Notes: generated from the sequence alone by a model not told the origin. Shown: positions 11,907-23,880, counted from the stretch's first letter. The stretch is 64,000 nucleotides of DNA from Dromiciops gliroides (GCF_019393635.1 NC_057863.1:573942284-574006283), one strand, 5' to 3'. A program made the numbers and translations.

Positions 11907-12055
11907 TTTTTTTTTTTTTAGTGAGGCAATTGGGGTTAAGTGACTTGCCCAGGGCCACACAGCTAGTAAGTGTTAAGTGTCTGAGGCCGGATTTTAAATC
12001 AGGTACTTCTGACTCCAGGGCCGGTGCTCTATCCACTGCGCCACCTAGATGCCCC
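11907..12055 (-). mobile_element. A-tailed tRNA-headed CORE-SINE, subfamily A
   Basis: It carries the head GGGGCATCTAGGTGGCGCAG and a CORE with the GTTAAGTGTC variant. The T13 run on the plus strand is its A tail. Flanked by a GAGCTGCTYCTT duplication (11897 and 12058). Confidence 0.85.
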
Positions 12056-12574
12056 GGGAGCTGCTTCTTAATGACCAGCCTCTTGGAACTTAGCTGGGTT
12101 AGTTTTCAGACGACAGATACATAATTCATCACTGGGCTCATGTTTGAAGCTTTTCCAACTATTGAGTCAGTGGCAAAGCTGACTAGAACTCAGGTCTCCT
12201 GACTCTTTGCTCACTGTTCTTTCCACTTTGCCAGAGCATCTGCCAAAGCTGACAGTTTAATGCAGTAATGGGATAGCACAAGCAGCAGGGATTAAAAATG
12301 GCACTGAGTGGGCATTGTGCCTCGTAGACACAACAAACCAAGTGCTTGTCCAATTGAATTGAACTGAACTGAATTGGAAGGTTACAAATGCCAGACTAGC
12401 TGTTGGGAGCAGGGCTAATGTTGGCAACTAGAGAACCACCCTTTTGGGACCTAGAAGATTATTGTCAATACGTAGAGAAACAAATAACCTTTGGTGTGAA
12501 GCAGTGCTATACAGCAAGTCATGGTGAGGATGGAGGACCTTTGGAAAGGATGAAGCATAGACCACAGTGCAGTA

Positions 12575-12665
12575 GATAGTTGTATGATTCAGTGGAATTT
12601 GGAGCCAGAAGATTGAGGTTCAAAATCTGGCTCTGTCATTTACTACCTTTATAGGTAATATAATA
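12575..12665 (+). mobile_element. MIR fragment
   Basis: AATTTGGAGCCAGAAGATTG followed by AATCTGGCTCTGTCATTTAC. Confidence 0.6.
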
Positions 12666-12984
12666 ATAAAATAATAATGATAATATAATAAAAATTTGGT
12701 TTGTGGGTGAGGTGACTACCTCTTTTTGGGACTCTGTGGGAAGCACATGAATATGAAATTCTAGAAGGGAAGTAAGAGTAGTGTTCACAATAATTCAGGT
12801 TCTTGGAATTGAAAGGAAAGAAATGTTAAAGATAAGGAAGTATTCAGTTTTGTTGGGAAAAGATACTTCAACAGATCAGTGATCTCTTTAATATGTAGTC
12901 TGTTGGTGCAGATTGTGACCCATCTCATCCTGTACAATTTTTGTCTCCCCCAAGGTACTGTAGACCTTCCTTTGAGACAGCCAG

Positions 12985-13235
12985 GTGGGAAGATAGTGGC
13001 AGCACTGAGCCTGGACTCAAAAGACTAGAGTTCAAATCCAGCCTCAGGTACTTACTATCTGTGTGATCCTGGTCAAGTCACTTAACCTCTGCCTCACTTT
13101 CCTCAATTGTAAAATTGGGATGATGACAGTACCTACCTCACAGGGTTGTTGTGAGGATCAAAAAAAAAATAATCTTTGTAAATCCCTTAGCACAATGCTT
13201 GACACATAGAAGGTACTTAATAAATGTTTTTTCCT
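12985..13235 (+). mobile_element. THER/MIR-type SINE, full length
   Basis: Head with GATAGTGGCAGCACTGAGCC, CORE (CTGTGTGATCCTGGTCAAGT) and the L2-like tail with CTCACAGGGTTGTTGTGAGG ... TACTTAATAAATG. Confidence 0.85.
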
Positions 13236-13486
13236 TCCTTTCTCTTCCTCTGATTTTTGCAGTATCTCCAGGTAGCTGTGGAGTACCTTATCTGCCCATG
13301 TGTTGCTGTTAATTCTTGGGAAATCAATAGTCTACCCTATTTTCTGGTCATGCATATCCATAAGGATGTCCTTTATGTAACTCCCTTCATCCAAATCATC
13401 ATTGCTAAGATTCTACTCTAATCTATTTATAGCCACCAAGCATCTTTCCATTGTCCTTTGTGACACATGCAAGTTTGATTTTTTTT

Positions 13487-13653
13487 CTTTTTCTTTCTTT
13501 CTTTCTTTTTTTTTTTTGCAGGGCAGTTGGGGTTAAGTGACTTGCCCAGGGTCACGCAGCTAATAAGTGATAAGTGTCTGAGGCCGGATTTGAACTCAGG
13601 TCCTTCTGAATCCAGGGTCGGTGCTCTATCCACTGTGTCACCTAGATGCCCCC
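13487..13653 (-). mobile_element. A-tailed CORE-SINE
   Basis: Complete head-to-tail copy with the CTGCCCTGC end. The tail extends into a (TTTC)n tract. It mixes features of both SINE subfamilies seen here. Confidence 0.85.
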
Positions 13654-13867
13654 GGTTTTTTTTTTTTTTTCTTAGAGATTAAGGTATTAAGATTCACAGC
13701 TACCCAGCATCACCGGGAGAATACTGGTGTTGAAGACATAGACTTTTGTCAAGATAAGAAACTTGGGACAAATGAAATGAACTTTCCTAAATGTACTTCA
13801 GTCTGACATGGTCCTACTACTCAATGATAGACCTCTCACATGGTCCAGTTGGAGTGCTTGTCTTAGA

Positions 13868-13935
13868 TGTATATGCATAGTGTGTGTATGTATACATATG
13901 TGTCAGGTATATAAACATACATATATGTGTATATA
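13868..13935. repeat. (TGTATA)n low-complexity tract
   Basis: Impure TGTATACATATGTG repeats. Confidence 0.8.
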
Positions 13936-14070
13936 TTTTATAGTCTTAGTTTTAGAGCTGAAGGGAACTCAGAGTTCATTCAGTTCAATTTCCTCATTGT
14001 ACACTTAAAGAGATTGAAGTTACTCAAGGAGGTTAAGAATACCAGACAACACTTGGAGAACCTAAGTATC
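13935..14070 (-). mobile_element. MIR-type CORE-SINE fragment
   Basis: TTTTAGAGCTGAAGGGAACT, ACACTTAAAGAGATTGAAGT. Confidence 0.5.
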
Positions 14071-14504
14071 AAAAGACAATTCTCCTTCTCTTTGTGCTCT
14101 CAGCAAGACTTCCACCACGCTACCGTGGAGAACATTTTAGATGCACCCATGTCTCCCTGGTTGGTTCCTCATCTCAGATCAGGCTAAGCATATTGCTGAG
14201 CAAAGCTATCTCTGGAGTTTCACCTGCCATAGACTCTCATATAATTTTTTTCATCTGTGTGGTTGACACCTTGTTTGAGCTGAGTCTTCAAGGCTGCATT
14301 TTATTCCACTGGGTCGAGATCTTTAAAAACACTACCAAAAACACTTAGCAGATTCTTAGATGTTTATTCCATCTCTCAGGTGTGTGACTATAATGGCGTG
14401 GTGGTCGGCTGTAGAACAGCAATCTCTGGAAAACTTGTCTGTTCTCCTAAGTTTTTATCAAGGGTAACAACAATGCCTGAATGACCAGTATTTTATTTAC
14501 CGGC

Positions 14505-15250
14505 TAAATTTTTATTGATGTTTCTTGCTTTAATATCACGCTCATTTCTAGAAAACCTCCCCTAACTTCCATTTCCCCCAAGCCAATTAAACTCTCCTTT
14601 GTCACAAAGAAAAACAATTAAGCAGAAACACTAGATCCAGTGACCGTGTGGGACACTACATACGATACTTTGACCTCAATAGTGCCCTGCTTCTCTGCTG
14701 GAGGGAGAGAAGAATGTCTCATTCTCTATTTTCTAGGACCATTAGTGGTTTTTCAATTACAGTTCAACTTCCTTTTAGTGACTTTTCCATTACATTGTTA
14801 TAGCCATTATATGTATTGGTTTTGGTTTAGTTCATTTCAAGCTGCATCAGAATATAGAAATCTTGTCCTGTCTACATAGGCATAATTTCTTATGGTATTA
14901 CAATATTCCATGATATACACATACCACTGATTTTTCATGGAGTAGGTATCTACTTTGTTTTTAGCCCTTTGCTACCACAAGGAGAGCTGCTATGAATATC
15001 TTGTGATATATTGGATCATTGTTTCTGTCTTTGACTTCTTTGGTATAGATATGCCCAGCTGTGGGATTAGTATGTCAAAAGATAGTCACTTTCCTTGCAT
15101 AATTCTGGATTTATATCTAGGAGGTTTAGATAAATTCACAACTCTATCAATAGTGTATTTTTGTGCCTGTCTTCTTACTGCCTCTCTCTGACATTTGCTT
15201 TTCCCATCTTTGCCAATTTATAGGGTGGTAAGTGAAACCACAGTCATCTT
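14505..15250 (-). mobile_element. Old L1 3' end, 3'UTR and ORF2 tail
   Basis: Antisense L1 3'UTR sequence. It shares the block TTTCTAGGACCATTAGTGGT ... TTCAACTTCCTTTTAGTGAC with the copies at 4.8 kb and 8.1 kb. It then runs into the ORF2 tail with TTTGCTACCACAAGGAGAGC near 14970. A SINE at 15251-15403 splits it. It is more diverged than the 9.2-11.5 kb copy. Confidence 0.65.
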
Positions 15251-15403
15251 TCTTTCTTTCTTTGTTTTTTGCAGGGCAATGAGGGTTAAGTAACTTGCCC
15301 ATAGCCACACATCTAGTGTCAAGTGTGTGAGGCCAGATTTGAACTCAGGTCCTCCTGAATCCAGGGCCAGCGCTTTATCCACTGTGCCACCTAGCTGCCC
15401 CTG
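15251..15403 (-). mobile_element. A-tailed CORE-SINE nested in L1, subfamily B
   Basis: The duplicated target is GAAACCACAGTCATCTT at 15234-15250 and GAAACCTAAGTCATCTT at 15404-15420. The host is the old L1 3' end. Confidence 0.9.
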
Positions 15404-15420
15404 GAAACCTAAGTCATCTT

Positions 15421-15515
15421 AATTTGCATTATTATTACTCAAATGATCATTTATAGTTTTTAGTTCTTCTTTAGAAAATTGTTCACACTCTTTGACCACT
15501 TTCTTACTGGAAAGA
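15421..15515 (-). mobile_element. Old L1 ORF2 tail, continuation after nested SINE
   Basis: The text from AATTTGCATTATTATTACTC to CACTCTTTGACCACTTTC continues the L1 frame interrupted by the SINE. Confidence 0.55.
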
Positions 15516-15879
15516 GCTTTTAGGTGCTTAGAGAACTCTTACAAAGATTTTACAGTGATGTCAAAACAGGAACATGGGCCAGGACTTGCTAATATCCTCT
15601 CCCTCTCCTTTCATTGGTAAAAGTACCATTTTTGATCTTCATTCTTTTGTATCTTCTCCTCTGAGACATATCTTGAGCATCAATCCCTGAGTGTCTTTAA
15701 AACTGTGAGATCTTGAGCATAGATTTCTTTTCTATGTATTTGGTCATGTCCAAAAGACCTACTCAGGGTAGCCAGAATTCCTTGTAATTTTGCAGTGAAG
15801 TCAAGGAGCCAGTTCAAATCAGATCTTGAGAGTCAATTATTAAATTTTTAGTATGAGTATAACACTTAAGAAATCAGCA

Positions 15880-16035
15880 AATGCTAGAAATTGAGGCTTG
15901 AGTTATTGTTTTGTTGATTGTCAAGACTTAAGAAGATGACAGAGACAACATAAAAAGTTTATATTTTTATATTTATATATTATATTTGTATATTTATATT
16001 TTTGGAGAGCTTGTTATTGAACATTTACCCCTGAG
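15880..16035 (+). repeat. Unclassified interspersed repeat U1, copy 2
   Basis: TTGTTTTGTTGATTGTCAAG, ACTTAAGAAGATGACAGAG, an AT-rich middle and TTGTTATTGAACATTTACCC match the other U1 copies. Confidence 0.6.
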
Positions 16036-16151
16036 TGAAGTAATCCTGAATTGGTCAATTTCTCTGATAGGGAATGAATTCCCTTTACTGATAAATAATC
16101 GATGTTTTGAAGCTGAGCTTCTAATAACCCTCACAAAGAACGGGAAACTGC

Positions 16152-16299
16152 GGGGCAGCTAGGTGGCGCAGTGGATAAAGCACCAGCCCTGGATTCAGGA
16201 GTACCTGAGTTCAAATCCTGCCTCAGACACTTAACAATTACTAGCTGTGTGACCCTGGACTAGTCACTTAACCCCAATTGCCTTACAAAAAAAAAAAAA
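16152..16299 (+). mobile_element. A-tailed CORE-SINE, subfamily A
   Basis: Head GGGGCAGCTAGGTGGCGCAG. The target duplication is AAAGAAYGGGAAACTGC at 16135-16151 and 16300-16316, with one mismatch. Confidence 0.9.
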
Positions 16300-16319
16300 A
16301 AAGAATGGGAAACTGCAAT

Positions 16320-16612
16320 AACTGCAATGTTAGGCAGATTGTAGGAAAACATGGCTTGCATACACAGTTTCCACCAGTTTTGAGGCATTTTGGATTGGGA
16401 GGAGGTAATGCTAATAAGAATTATCAAATAATTAAACAAAACTCAATTGGCAGGTATTCTCATTGAAGATCCTTAACCTTAAGTGCCCAAGTAGATGGAC
16501 CCCCTCCCCCCCCCCCTGCAAGGGTCTATAGATAAATTTCAGGGGGTCTGTGAATTTAGATTAAAAAATATATATTTTTATTTCAATACAATTGCTTTTC
16601 TTTTTAATTCTA

Positions 16613-16659
<47 letters not shown>

Positions 16660-17590
16660 CATGTGCATTATTCTGACAAGGAGTCCTTTGTCTTTACCAG
16701 GCTTGCAAAGGCATCTGGGACATACAAAAAAGTTATGAATGCCTTGTTATAGATTAATTTGATAGACCTGGAGGACACACTTCTAAGTAAAATGCCTTCT
16801 GGGAAGACTGAAAGACAGAGAGTTCTTTGGATTGAGAGAAGTGAGTAGTGCAGGTGGACTGGCAAGAAAGTCCAGATCCCAGGAATCTAGGGACCAATTG
16901 TCAATGGCAGACATCCCAGGGTTGGTGATACCAGTCAACCCAAAGCCTAGATTTCAGATGTGGAACTTCTGATTACAGGACTAGTAGTGTCTAGAATCCT
17001 TGTACTGAGCTATTTGAAAGGAGTCCTGGGGAAGGCAGAACAGAATTGGAGTCAGATCAATAGGGTTAAGCTGAAGACCTCAGGCCTTCAGCCATGGCTA
17101 CCTATTTGAGTAAATTTTTCAATGCTACTGCCTTGGCCATTTGACTCAATGATATAGACAGTACTATACTTTGTAGTATTTCTAAATTTTATAGTTCTTC
17201 TACTTGGACTAGAGACAAATTGCACCTTGTGTAAATCAGATTTTCAGAAAAGGATCTCTGAACTTTCCTATAACTCTACCATTGGTAGCAGGAGCCCAGT
17301 CTTGAAATCACCTGCAGGGAGGCTTACAGGCCTTAAGGTCAAGACCAAGAGGAGAGGCCAAGGTGAGATGGAGCTGGCCAATCTTCTCATGGCCAACTTA
17401 GGTCAAGGGAACTTGAGTATGGGGGTATAGAAAAGCTCTTAGTGGATTTGACTTTCATGCTTAGGCTTTCAATACATGAGGGAAAAAAACAGCACAGGAG
17501 AAAAAGGAGTTGGCTATGTATTCCTCTTTGCAAGAATCTGAAAAAAGACAAGCAGAAATAATTGGGGGTGGCTATGAAGCACACAAGGCT
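16320..17590. other. Mostly unique sequence
   Basis: Apart from the (GT)21 and a C12 tract near 16507 I see no known repeat or gene. Confidence 0.5.
16617..16658. repeat. (GT)21 microsatellite
   Basis: 42 bp of uninterrupted GT. Confidence 0.97.
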
Positions 17591-17593
17591 TAT

Positions 17594-17858
17594 TGAGATA
17601 GTGAGGTGGCTCAGTAGAGAGAGTGCTGGTCCTAGAGTCAGAAAGACCTGAGTTCAAATCTAGTCTCAGATGCTTACTAGCTGTGTAACCCTGGGCAAAT
17701 CACTTAACCTTTGTTTGCCTTAATCCACTGGAGAAGGAGATGGCAAACCATTCCAGTGTCTTTGCCAAGAAAACCCCATGGATGGTATTGGTGTAATATG
17801 GTTCATGGGATCGATCACAAAGAGTCAGATAGGACTAAATGACTTGTACAACAATTAA
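17594..17858 (+). mobile_element. BovB/RTE-tailed CORE-SINE
   Basis: Head with GGTGGCTCAGTAGAGAGAGT, CORE, then GGCAAACCATTCCAGTGTCT and GAGTCAGATAGGACTAAATG, ending in ACAACAATTAA. Confidence 0.85.
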
Positions 17859-18151
17859 ACACAGATCAATCCCTGAACTTTCTAAACTGTGCAGATCCTT
17901 TGATCCAGCAATATCACTACCAGGCCTCTACCCCAAAGAGATCAAAGAAAGAGGAAATGCACCTCCATGCACAAAAATATTTATAGTAGCTCTTTTAGTT
18001 GTGGCAAAGAACTGGAAACTAAAGTGGGGAATCATTGAATAAATTCTCATATTGTGCTTATGAAGCAGATGTTCTCAGAGAAACCTTGGAAGATATGTGT
18101 GAACTAATGCAGAGTGAACTGAACAGAACCAGGAGAACAATTTATACTCTT
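17859..18151 (+). mobile_element. L1 ORF2 C-terminus/3'UTR (left part)
   Basis: The sequence around GATCCAGCAATATCACTACC, the AAAAATATTTATAGTAGCTC block and AACAGAACCAGGAGAACAAT follows the plus-strand marsupial L1 3' end. It is split by an A-tailed SINE at 18152-18311. Confidence 0.8.
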
Positions 18152-18311
18152 TTTTTGGGGGGGGAAGGCAATGGGGGTTAAGTGACTTGCCCAGGGTCAC
18201 ACAGCTAGTAAGTGTCAAGTGTCTGAGGCCGGATTTGAACTCAGGTACTACTGTATCCAGGGCCAGTGCTTTATCTACTGTGCTACCTAGTTGCCCCCCC
18301 CCCTTTTTAAT
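18152..18311 (-). mobile_element. A-tailed CORE-SINE nested in L1
   Basis: A perfect 15-bp duplication, ACAATTTATACTCTT, lies at 18137-18151 and 18312-18326. The tail is G-rich next to the T run. Confidence 0.9.
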
Positions 18312-18326
18312 ACAATTTATACTCTT

Positions 18327-18606
18327 AATGACATTATAAAGCAAAAAACTTTGAAAGACTTAAGAACTTTGATCAATGTGGTGATCAACCATGAATCTTG
18401 AGGACAGATGATGAAGAATGTTGTCCCCCTCCTGCAGAATGAGACACATTGTGGAATGTGGACAATATGGCAACTTCTTTGCTCGATAAAATTAGTCACG
18501 GACATATTTGTTACAATGTTTTTCTTTTTCTTTTTTTAGTGTATGTTGGGGGATTAGGAAGTGGAAGGAAGAGAAAATAAATGTTCAATCGAAAAAATAA
18601 TTAATT
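18327..18606 (+). mobile_element. L1 3'UTR (right part)
   Basis: The L1 3'UTR continues here after the SINE, with GATCAACCATGAATCTTGAG near 18380 and a final A-rich tail near 18575-18606 after an AATAAA. Confidence 0.7.
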
Positions 18607-18610
18607 AAAA

Positions 18611-18709
18611 CAGATGGCCCCAGACACTTGACACTTATCAGCTGTGTGACCCTGGGAAGGTCACTTAACCCTGATTGCCTCACAAAAATAAATAAGTAAA
18701 TAATACAAC
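18611..18709 (+). mobile_element. 5'-truncated A-tailed SINE
   Basis: Only the CORE (ACACTTGACACTTATCAGCT) and the tail with (AAAT)n remain. Confidence 0.75.
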
Positions 18710-18719
18710 AAATGGCCAA

Positions 18720-19420
18720 CCAGCAGTATGCCTTTTATAGATCTGTTATCACCTTCACTACTCCTCAATAGACAAAAAGAGGATGTCCATAACACCGTAG
18801 TTGTCATTTAATTACCCCAAGGACATGTGTAGAGGCTGGTCACAACTCATTAATTTTTCCTATGTGTCTAGATGAGTGCTTTACCATGTGGTATGTTTCC
18901 TTGGGAAAATCTCATACATTGGGCTGTACAGCAAGCTGCCTGAGGACTGAGGAACAGAACAAACCCAAGTACTTAGTGATAATGGTTGTGTCATAACGTC
19001 AGCTACAACTTCATTTTCAACCATGCCTCCTGGACCAATCCCTGTTTTCTCAAGCGTCCCCATGTCTGAGTTCAGGGGACCCTGACATCTGTTATGTCTT
19101 ACAAATGAGCTTGTGATCTAATCCAATATTGCCCTTGGCTGCCATGTCTTTCCACTTGGCAAGGAAATCACATATTTGCTGGCTGAGCTTGCTGCTAGTC
19201 TTTTTGGGCCGCCTCATTGCGGCAACTATTTTAACTCAGTTAAACTTCTATATTTTGGTGCCACACCATGGTGTGGAGGGAACTCTAGGGGTAAGAAAGG
19301 TTGAGTCAGTGGGGTTTAAGGTCTTTTATAATTGGAAAGGGCACAAGAGCTGTCCCTGGTCATGGAGTGTGACTGTTATCCAAGGACAAGGTTACCTATC
19401 TACACAATTCCTCTAATCCC
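18720..19420. other. No recognisable gene or repeat
   Basis: Unique sequence. The short frame at 19129-19416 does not resemble a known protein. Confidence 0.5.
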
Positions 19421-19605
19421 AACACTTAAGGCTCCACTCACCATCTCCATTCTTCTTAAATGAAAATACTCAGAAAGTTTCTTGGCTATCATTTCCTTAT
19501 ATATCTTTTCTCCCTATTTTTGAATGTAAGCTTCTTGAGGGCAGAGACTTTCTTACCTTTGTGTTTGTATCTCTAGTACTTCACACATATACTAAATCCT
19601 TCATA
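19420..19605 (+). mobile_element. L2 3' end
   Basis: GAATGTAAGCTTCTTGAGGG ... GTATCTCTAGTACTTCACAC is the L2 3' end, followed by (ATTC)n at 19605-19627. Confidence 0.65.
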
Positions 19606-20029
19606 ATTCTATTCATTCATTCATTCACCACGAGTAGGTTGACCATTAGGTGAAGAATTTTGGGGTCATTGACTACCCATGACACTTCTCTAAGAAACGG
19701 TCGGGTCAGGATCATTCCCCATTTCTTGGAGGTGACAGCTTGTTTTAATAGGTCATTTTGTAGCTACTCTAATCATAAAAAGTGTCTCCTTTTCTTGATT
19801 GTCCTTTCTTCTAAGCTGGTATTTACTTTGACCTTTTCTCTAACCTGTCAGTGATTTGACTACACATGGACAGCTTATTCTGGTGATGGCTGCTTTGTCT
19901 GGAGCTAGTTGTTTCCTGTCTGTTAAAGTATCATTAATTTCATTTTTGTGATGTCTTTTGCTGTTGGCTTTACTCAGTGATTTCTGAGTCTCTTCATTAA
20001 GAAAGTATTCACATTGTACCTAACCCATG

Positions 20030-20545
20030 GCCTCTTTTGTTTCTTGGACTTTTCTCATGTAATTTTCACTTTCAATTCCTACCTTTGCTTCATTTAAAAC
20101 CATTCACAATCTAGTTCCAACTTTACAGGTTGATTTCCCGTTGCTCCCTCTCATCTGTTTTCCCTTCTAGTCAGGATGGCAAACTTAACAGCTTTGCTTA
20201 CAAGATATTCCATGTCTTGTCATGGATGCCTTAGTACCAGCTTTCCCTCACTTACTCCTCTTAAAATCCCTAACTCCCTTACTGGTTAAGTTTAAGGGAT
20301 GCACTACCCGGGAGGCCTTTCTTCTTTGCTCTGGTTGTTAATTCTCTCCATATTTCCCCTCTAACGTCACATTTACTTTGCATAAGTTTTCTATTTACTT
20401 ACTTTCTATTTACTATTTACTTATCACTTTACTTATCCCTTGTTTCCACAACAGAATAAGAGAGATCCTGCTTTTGAATAAAGGACCACTTTGTTTTTGT
20501 CTCTGTATTCTCAGTAGCTAGGAAAGTGCAGAGGGCTTTTTAAAG
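20030..20545 (+). mobile_element. L2 LINE fragment with 3' end
   Basis: L2-like sequence with ACCATTCACAATCTAGTTCC near 20100 and a 3' end near 20490-20520 (TCTGTATTCTCAGTAGCTAG, equivalent to the usual CCAGTGCTTAGCAC). It meets another L2 tail to tail. Confidence 0.55.
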
Positions 20546-20547
20546 AA

Positions 20548-20573
20548 CTTATTAAGAGTCTATTATGTGCAAA
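20548..20573 (-). mobile_element. L2 3' end, short part before nested SINE
   Basis: CTTATTAAGAGTCTATTATG is the reverse of the L2 terminal sequence. It resumes at 20817 after a CORE-SINE. Confidence 0.5.
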
Positions 20574-20816
20574 GTATCCTGGCTTGGTGGATAGAGATCA
20601 AGCCTCATTTAGGAAGACCTGAGTTCAAATTCCACCTCTGAGGTATACTAATTCTTTGGTCCTGTCAAGTGACTTCCTTTTCGGTGTTCCACACAATAGA
20701 TCTAAGACTATACATTTCCAATCTATCAGCATTACTAAAGGAACTCTTACCAAGAATTGCTTATGCCAATGAAATCCTGGTCCAGACTCTGCCCCTCCCC
20801 ACAAATGAATAATGCC
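20574..20816 (+). mobile_element. Mar1-like CORE-SINE nested in L2
   Basis: Head, CORE and the tail with ATCAGCATTACTAAAGGAAC and TGCCAATGAAATCCTGGTCC. The host L2 continues on both sides. The family name is tentative. Confidence 0.65.
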
Positions 20817-21560
20817 CTGTGCTAGGGATAAAAGATTGGGGGTGGAAGGGGTGGGGTGGAGGGTGGGGAAGGGCAATGCCTCTGCTTTCTAAGAGTTTAA
20901 GTTTTGGAGGGAGTTAATATGTAAACCCATAAGTATATTATAAGGTAGGATGTGATGTAAGTAAAGGAACGTGAAAAGTGCTTCAGTAAAATTTGAATGG
21001 GGCAACTGGCTGAAATATAAAATATGCGAGGGACAGGAGTAGAAAACAAAGCCAGAAAGAAAAGTTGAAGCTATTTTATAGAGAGAGGGCTTTAGATGGC
21101 AGGTTGAGATGTTTATATCCTAGGGGTAGAAGAACTAGGTAGCCATTGAAGGTTTTTGATGAGGGGAAGAAAATGGTCAGGTCTATGCCTTGAGAAGATT
21201 ATTTAGGTATCTGTGTTGAGGATGGATTGGGGAGGGAGGAAGAAGGGGGCACTCAGAAGATTATTATGATAATCTAGGTGAGATCTCCAGTGAGGGGAGT
21301 GGAGAAGAGAGGCCTGATGTCCACTGTGTTGTGAAAGTAGAATTGACAGGACTTGGCAACTGGTTGGATGTTGGGTGTGAGGGAAGAGAATCACAGATGA
21401 CACCAAGGTTTTTAAATTGGGTTGTTTGATTATCAGAGAAAGGGCAAAAAACAACAATGCTAGAGGGAGGGTATCAGAAGAAGGAGTGGATTTAGGGCGA
21501 ATGGTCAACCACTCTTCAAATATTCTGAAGGGGACAACAAAAAAAAGGCAGTTGCCCCAA
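20817..21560 (-). mobile_element. L2 LINE, 3'UTR and ORF2 C-terminus
   Basis: The minus-strand translation near 21240-21440 (LDYHNNLL...PPQSILNT, with HPTSCQVLSILL upstream) matches decayed L2 ORF2. The plus-strand text GACAGGACTTGGCAACTGGT is the reverse of the L2 landmark CCAATCTGTTGCCAAGTCCTGTC. Confidence 0.75.
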
Positions 21561-23440
21561 GGGGGAAGGCACAGACTCCGGATCTCTTTGTTTTTACAGG
21601 GCATTTGTCAGGTGGCTGGGGGAGCCACATCTAAGCTTTTCTAAAGAAGTGAGCACTGCTTTCTCATACGTTCCATTTAGTACATGCGTGCACACCAATA
21701 TATGTCTTCATAATAATGATGAATACAAAATAAATCACTTGAGGATCACGTTCATTTTTCAAATGGCCCAACCTAAAAGAACCAGCATTAGTCCTGGTAG
21801 AGTCGTCCTTGTTGTCTGACCCATAATGCAATGGAGAAGTGTCTTGCTCTCAAGAAAGTTAAGTGGATGCAAATGACTCTGGAATCACCCACCTAGAGGA
21901 TGCTTAGTCTCAGGTGGCAAGGAGACCTAAGACTACTCTGTTGGCTCTGACAGGGCTGTAGCTGGCAAAAACAGCTGCCCAGGCATGGATGCTGATGCCA
22001 CCCATAGTTACTGTATTTATGAAAGCAGAAAACCATCTTAATTATTATGGAGTGGTTTAGTCTTTCAAAAGTGCTTTATACACATTAATTAGTTATTCCT
22101 ACTTACAGCTGCCTGGTGAGACAGGTCAGTGTTGCTGCCCCTATTCTACCTAGGAGGAAATGAAGACACACAGAAATTTAATTACTCTCTTGGAGACTGG
22201 GGGTGGTTGTGGGGAGGGTGTGTATGTGTGTGAAGGGGGGGCATGGGTTCACACAGACACACTGTAAGAAGCTCAATTCACAGTGCTTGGTTCCCCAGGG
22301 TTTCTATGTAGTCTGCCCAGCCTTGCTGCCACAATCAATATTTCAAAAGTTGCTATGACAGGATAAACTTCTATACAAGGTTGTCAAGGAAAATCAGATT
22401 TGCTAGGGGCTTTAGTGGTTTGAAAAAAAATGGGAGAAGACCTGTGCTTGTTTCCCCTCACCCTACCATTTCAATACAGTAGGCCTTTCTTATCTTACTC
22501 TGTAATTTTGTTGTTAACAAAAGCCCTTTGGAAACATAATGTGCAATATAAATGTAAGTTATTATTATTAACAATAATAACACCCCATTTTCATCCCCTC
22601 TTGAAAAATGGCACCTGATTTCAGATTAGGCCTGCCATCCTGGTTATATACTTCATGACTGGGGTGGTAAAGGCAGGGTTGGGGAGTAAACGGGGAGGAG
22701 AAAATAGGGCACAAATGAGAATGATGAGATTTTCTTTCCACAAACACTGCTCTAGGTCACCCACTTGTCCAAGCTTCCCAGGTGGGTGGGGTGAGACTAG
22801 GGACTAGAACATCTAGATCCCCAAACCCCTGGATTTCTTTGCCCAGAACAGAGAATGGGAGTGGTCACTGGACAGAGAGCTCTTCAGTTCACATGAAAAC
22901 CAAGTAACTGCAGCTTCTTTTCAGAGCCCATGAGTCCTTATCCGACTTTAGTTCTGGATTTACCAATGACCCTCCTCCCTGCCAAGTCCCATGGAATCTG
23001 GTACAATTTGGAAGCTCCTCTTGCCTTGTTTTCTTCTTTATGCATAGAATGGTCAGGGAGGGGTTCAGTGTAATTTTGAACTGTATCTATCTCCTTTTTG
23101 GGGCAAGCAGGGAAAATGTTCTCTTAGCTGGCATGGAATAGAAAGAGAACTTGTGTTTTGCATTTAAACTCTTAAGAGCCCTAATGGTGAAATTGACATA
23201 TGTGACAATTCCTTGAAAAAACTCTGTGGCTCAATGAATATGAAGTACATAATTATAATAAAGGATCAGGGTTAGATAAGTAAGGTAGGTAGGGAAAATT
23301 TTTAGGCCCCTTAAAAGAGTTTTCAGTGGACTCAAGTACTGCTGCTCCATCCATCCAGGAAAAGCACAATTTTGTCCACAGGACACTGGATAAATGACTG
23401 ATTGCCCTGTATTGGGAATATGAGAGTCATGAGCATTTGG
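21560..23440. other. Mostly unique sequence
   Basis: Only a MIR remnant at 22030-22195 was recognised. GT-rich and G-rich stretches near 22200-22240. Confidence 0.5.
22030..22195 (-). mobile_element. THER/MIR-type SINE, partial
   Basis: CAAAAGTGCTTTATACACAT and CTACCTAGGAGGAAATGAAG in reversed order. Confidence 0.55.
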
Positions 23441-23514
23441 AGGCAGGAAAAGATCATAGAGATTATCTTGTCCAAGCCCTTGATTTGATAGTTGAGGAAA
23501 CAGATAAGTATCAT

Positions 23515-23600
23515 ATAAGGTAGGGTGTGATGGAGGCAAAGGAATGTACAAAGTGCAGTAGTAAAATTTGATTAGGTCAGCTGGCTAAAATATAGGGTAC
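23515..23600 (-). mobile_element. L2 fragment
   Basis: It shares TAAGGTAGGRTGTGATG, AAAGTGC and GTAAAATTTGA blocks with 20935-21030, inside the larger L2 copy. Confidence 0.5.
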
Positions 23601-23654
23601 ATCAAAGAGAGTTGCTGCTGGGAACAACTGTGTTTTTTGTTTTGTTTTGTTTTG

Positions 23655-23880
23655 TTGTTGTTCTTTCCTTCAAAATACCTGTGGGATATCTGTCCCCCTA
23701 AATTCACTCAAGATTGCTCCTCCTCTGTTACTTTTTTTTTTTTTTTTACCTTTTTTTCCTGATGATCAAACCACCCAGATTAGAAACCCTGGAATCATCT
23801 TTAATTCTTCTTCATCACACCCCACATCCAATCCAAGTCCTATCAATTCTACTTCCACAACAGAGTGGGACAAATTATTT
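23655..23880 (+). mobile_element. L2 ORF2 fragment
   Basis: CCACATCCAATCCAAGTCCT followed by ATCAATTCTACTTCCACAAC is the plus-strand L2 landmark. A T-rich tract at about 23732-23748 interrupts it. Confidence 0.65.

Noticed and set aside
16150-16230. tRNA-like head with B-box-like GTTCAAATCC
   Set aside because: This is the tRNA-derived head of a SINE, repeated at every SINE; not a tRNA gene.
21203-21604. 133-codon minus-strand frame
   Set aside because: It is decayed L2 ORF2 (LDY-NLL, QSIL motifs), not a host gene.
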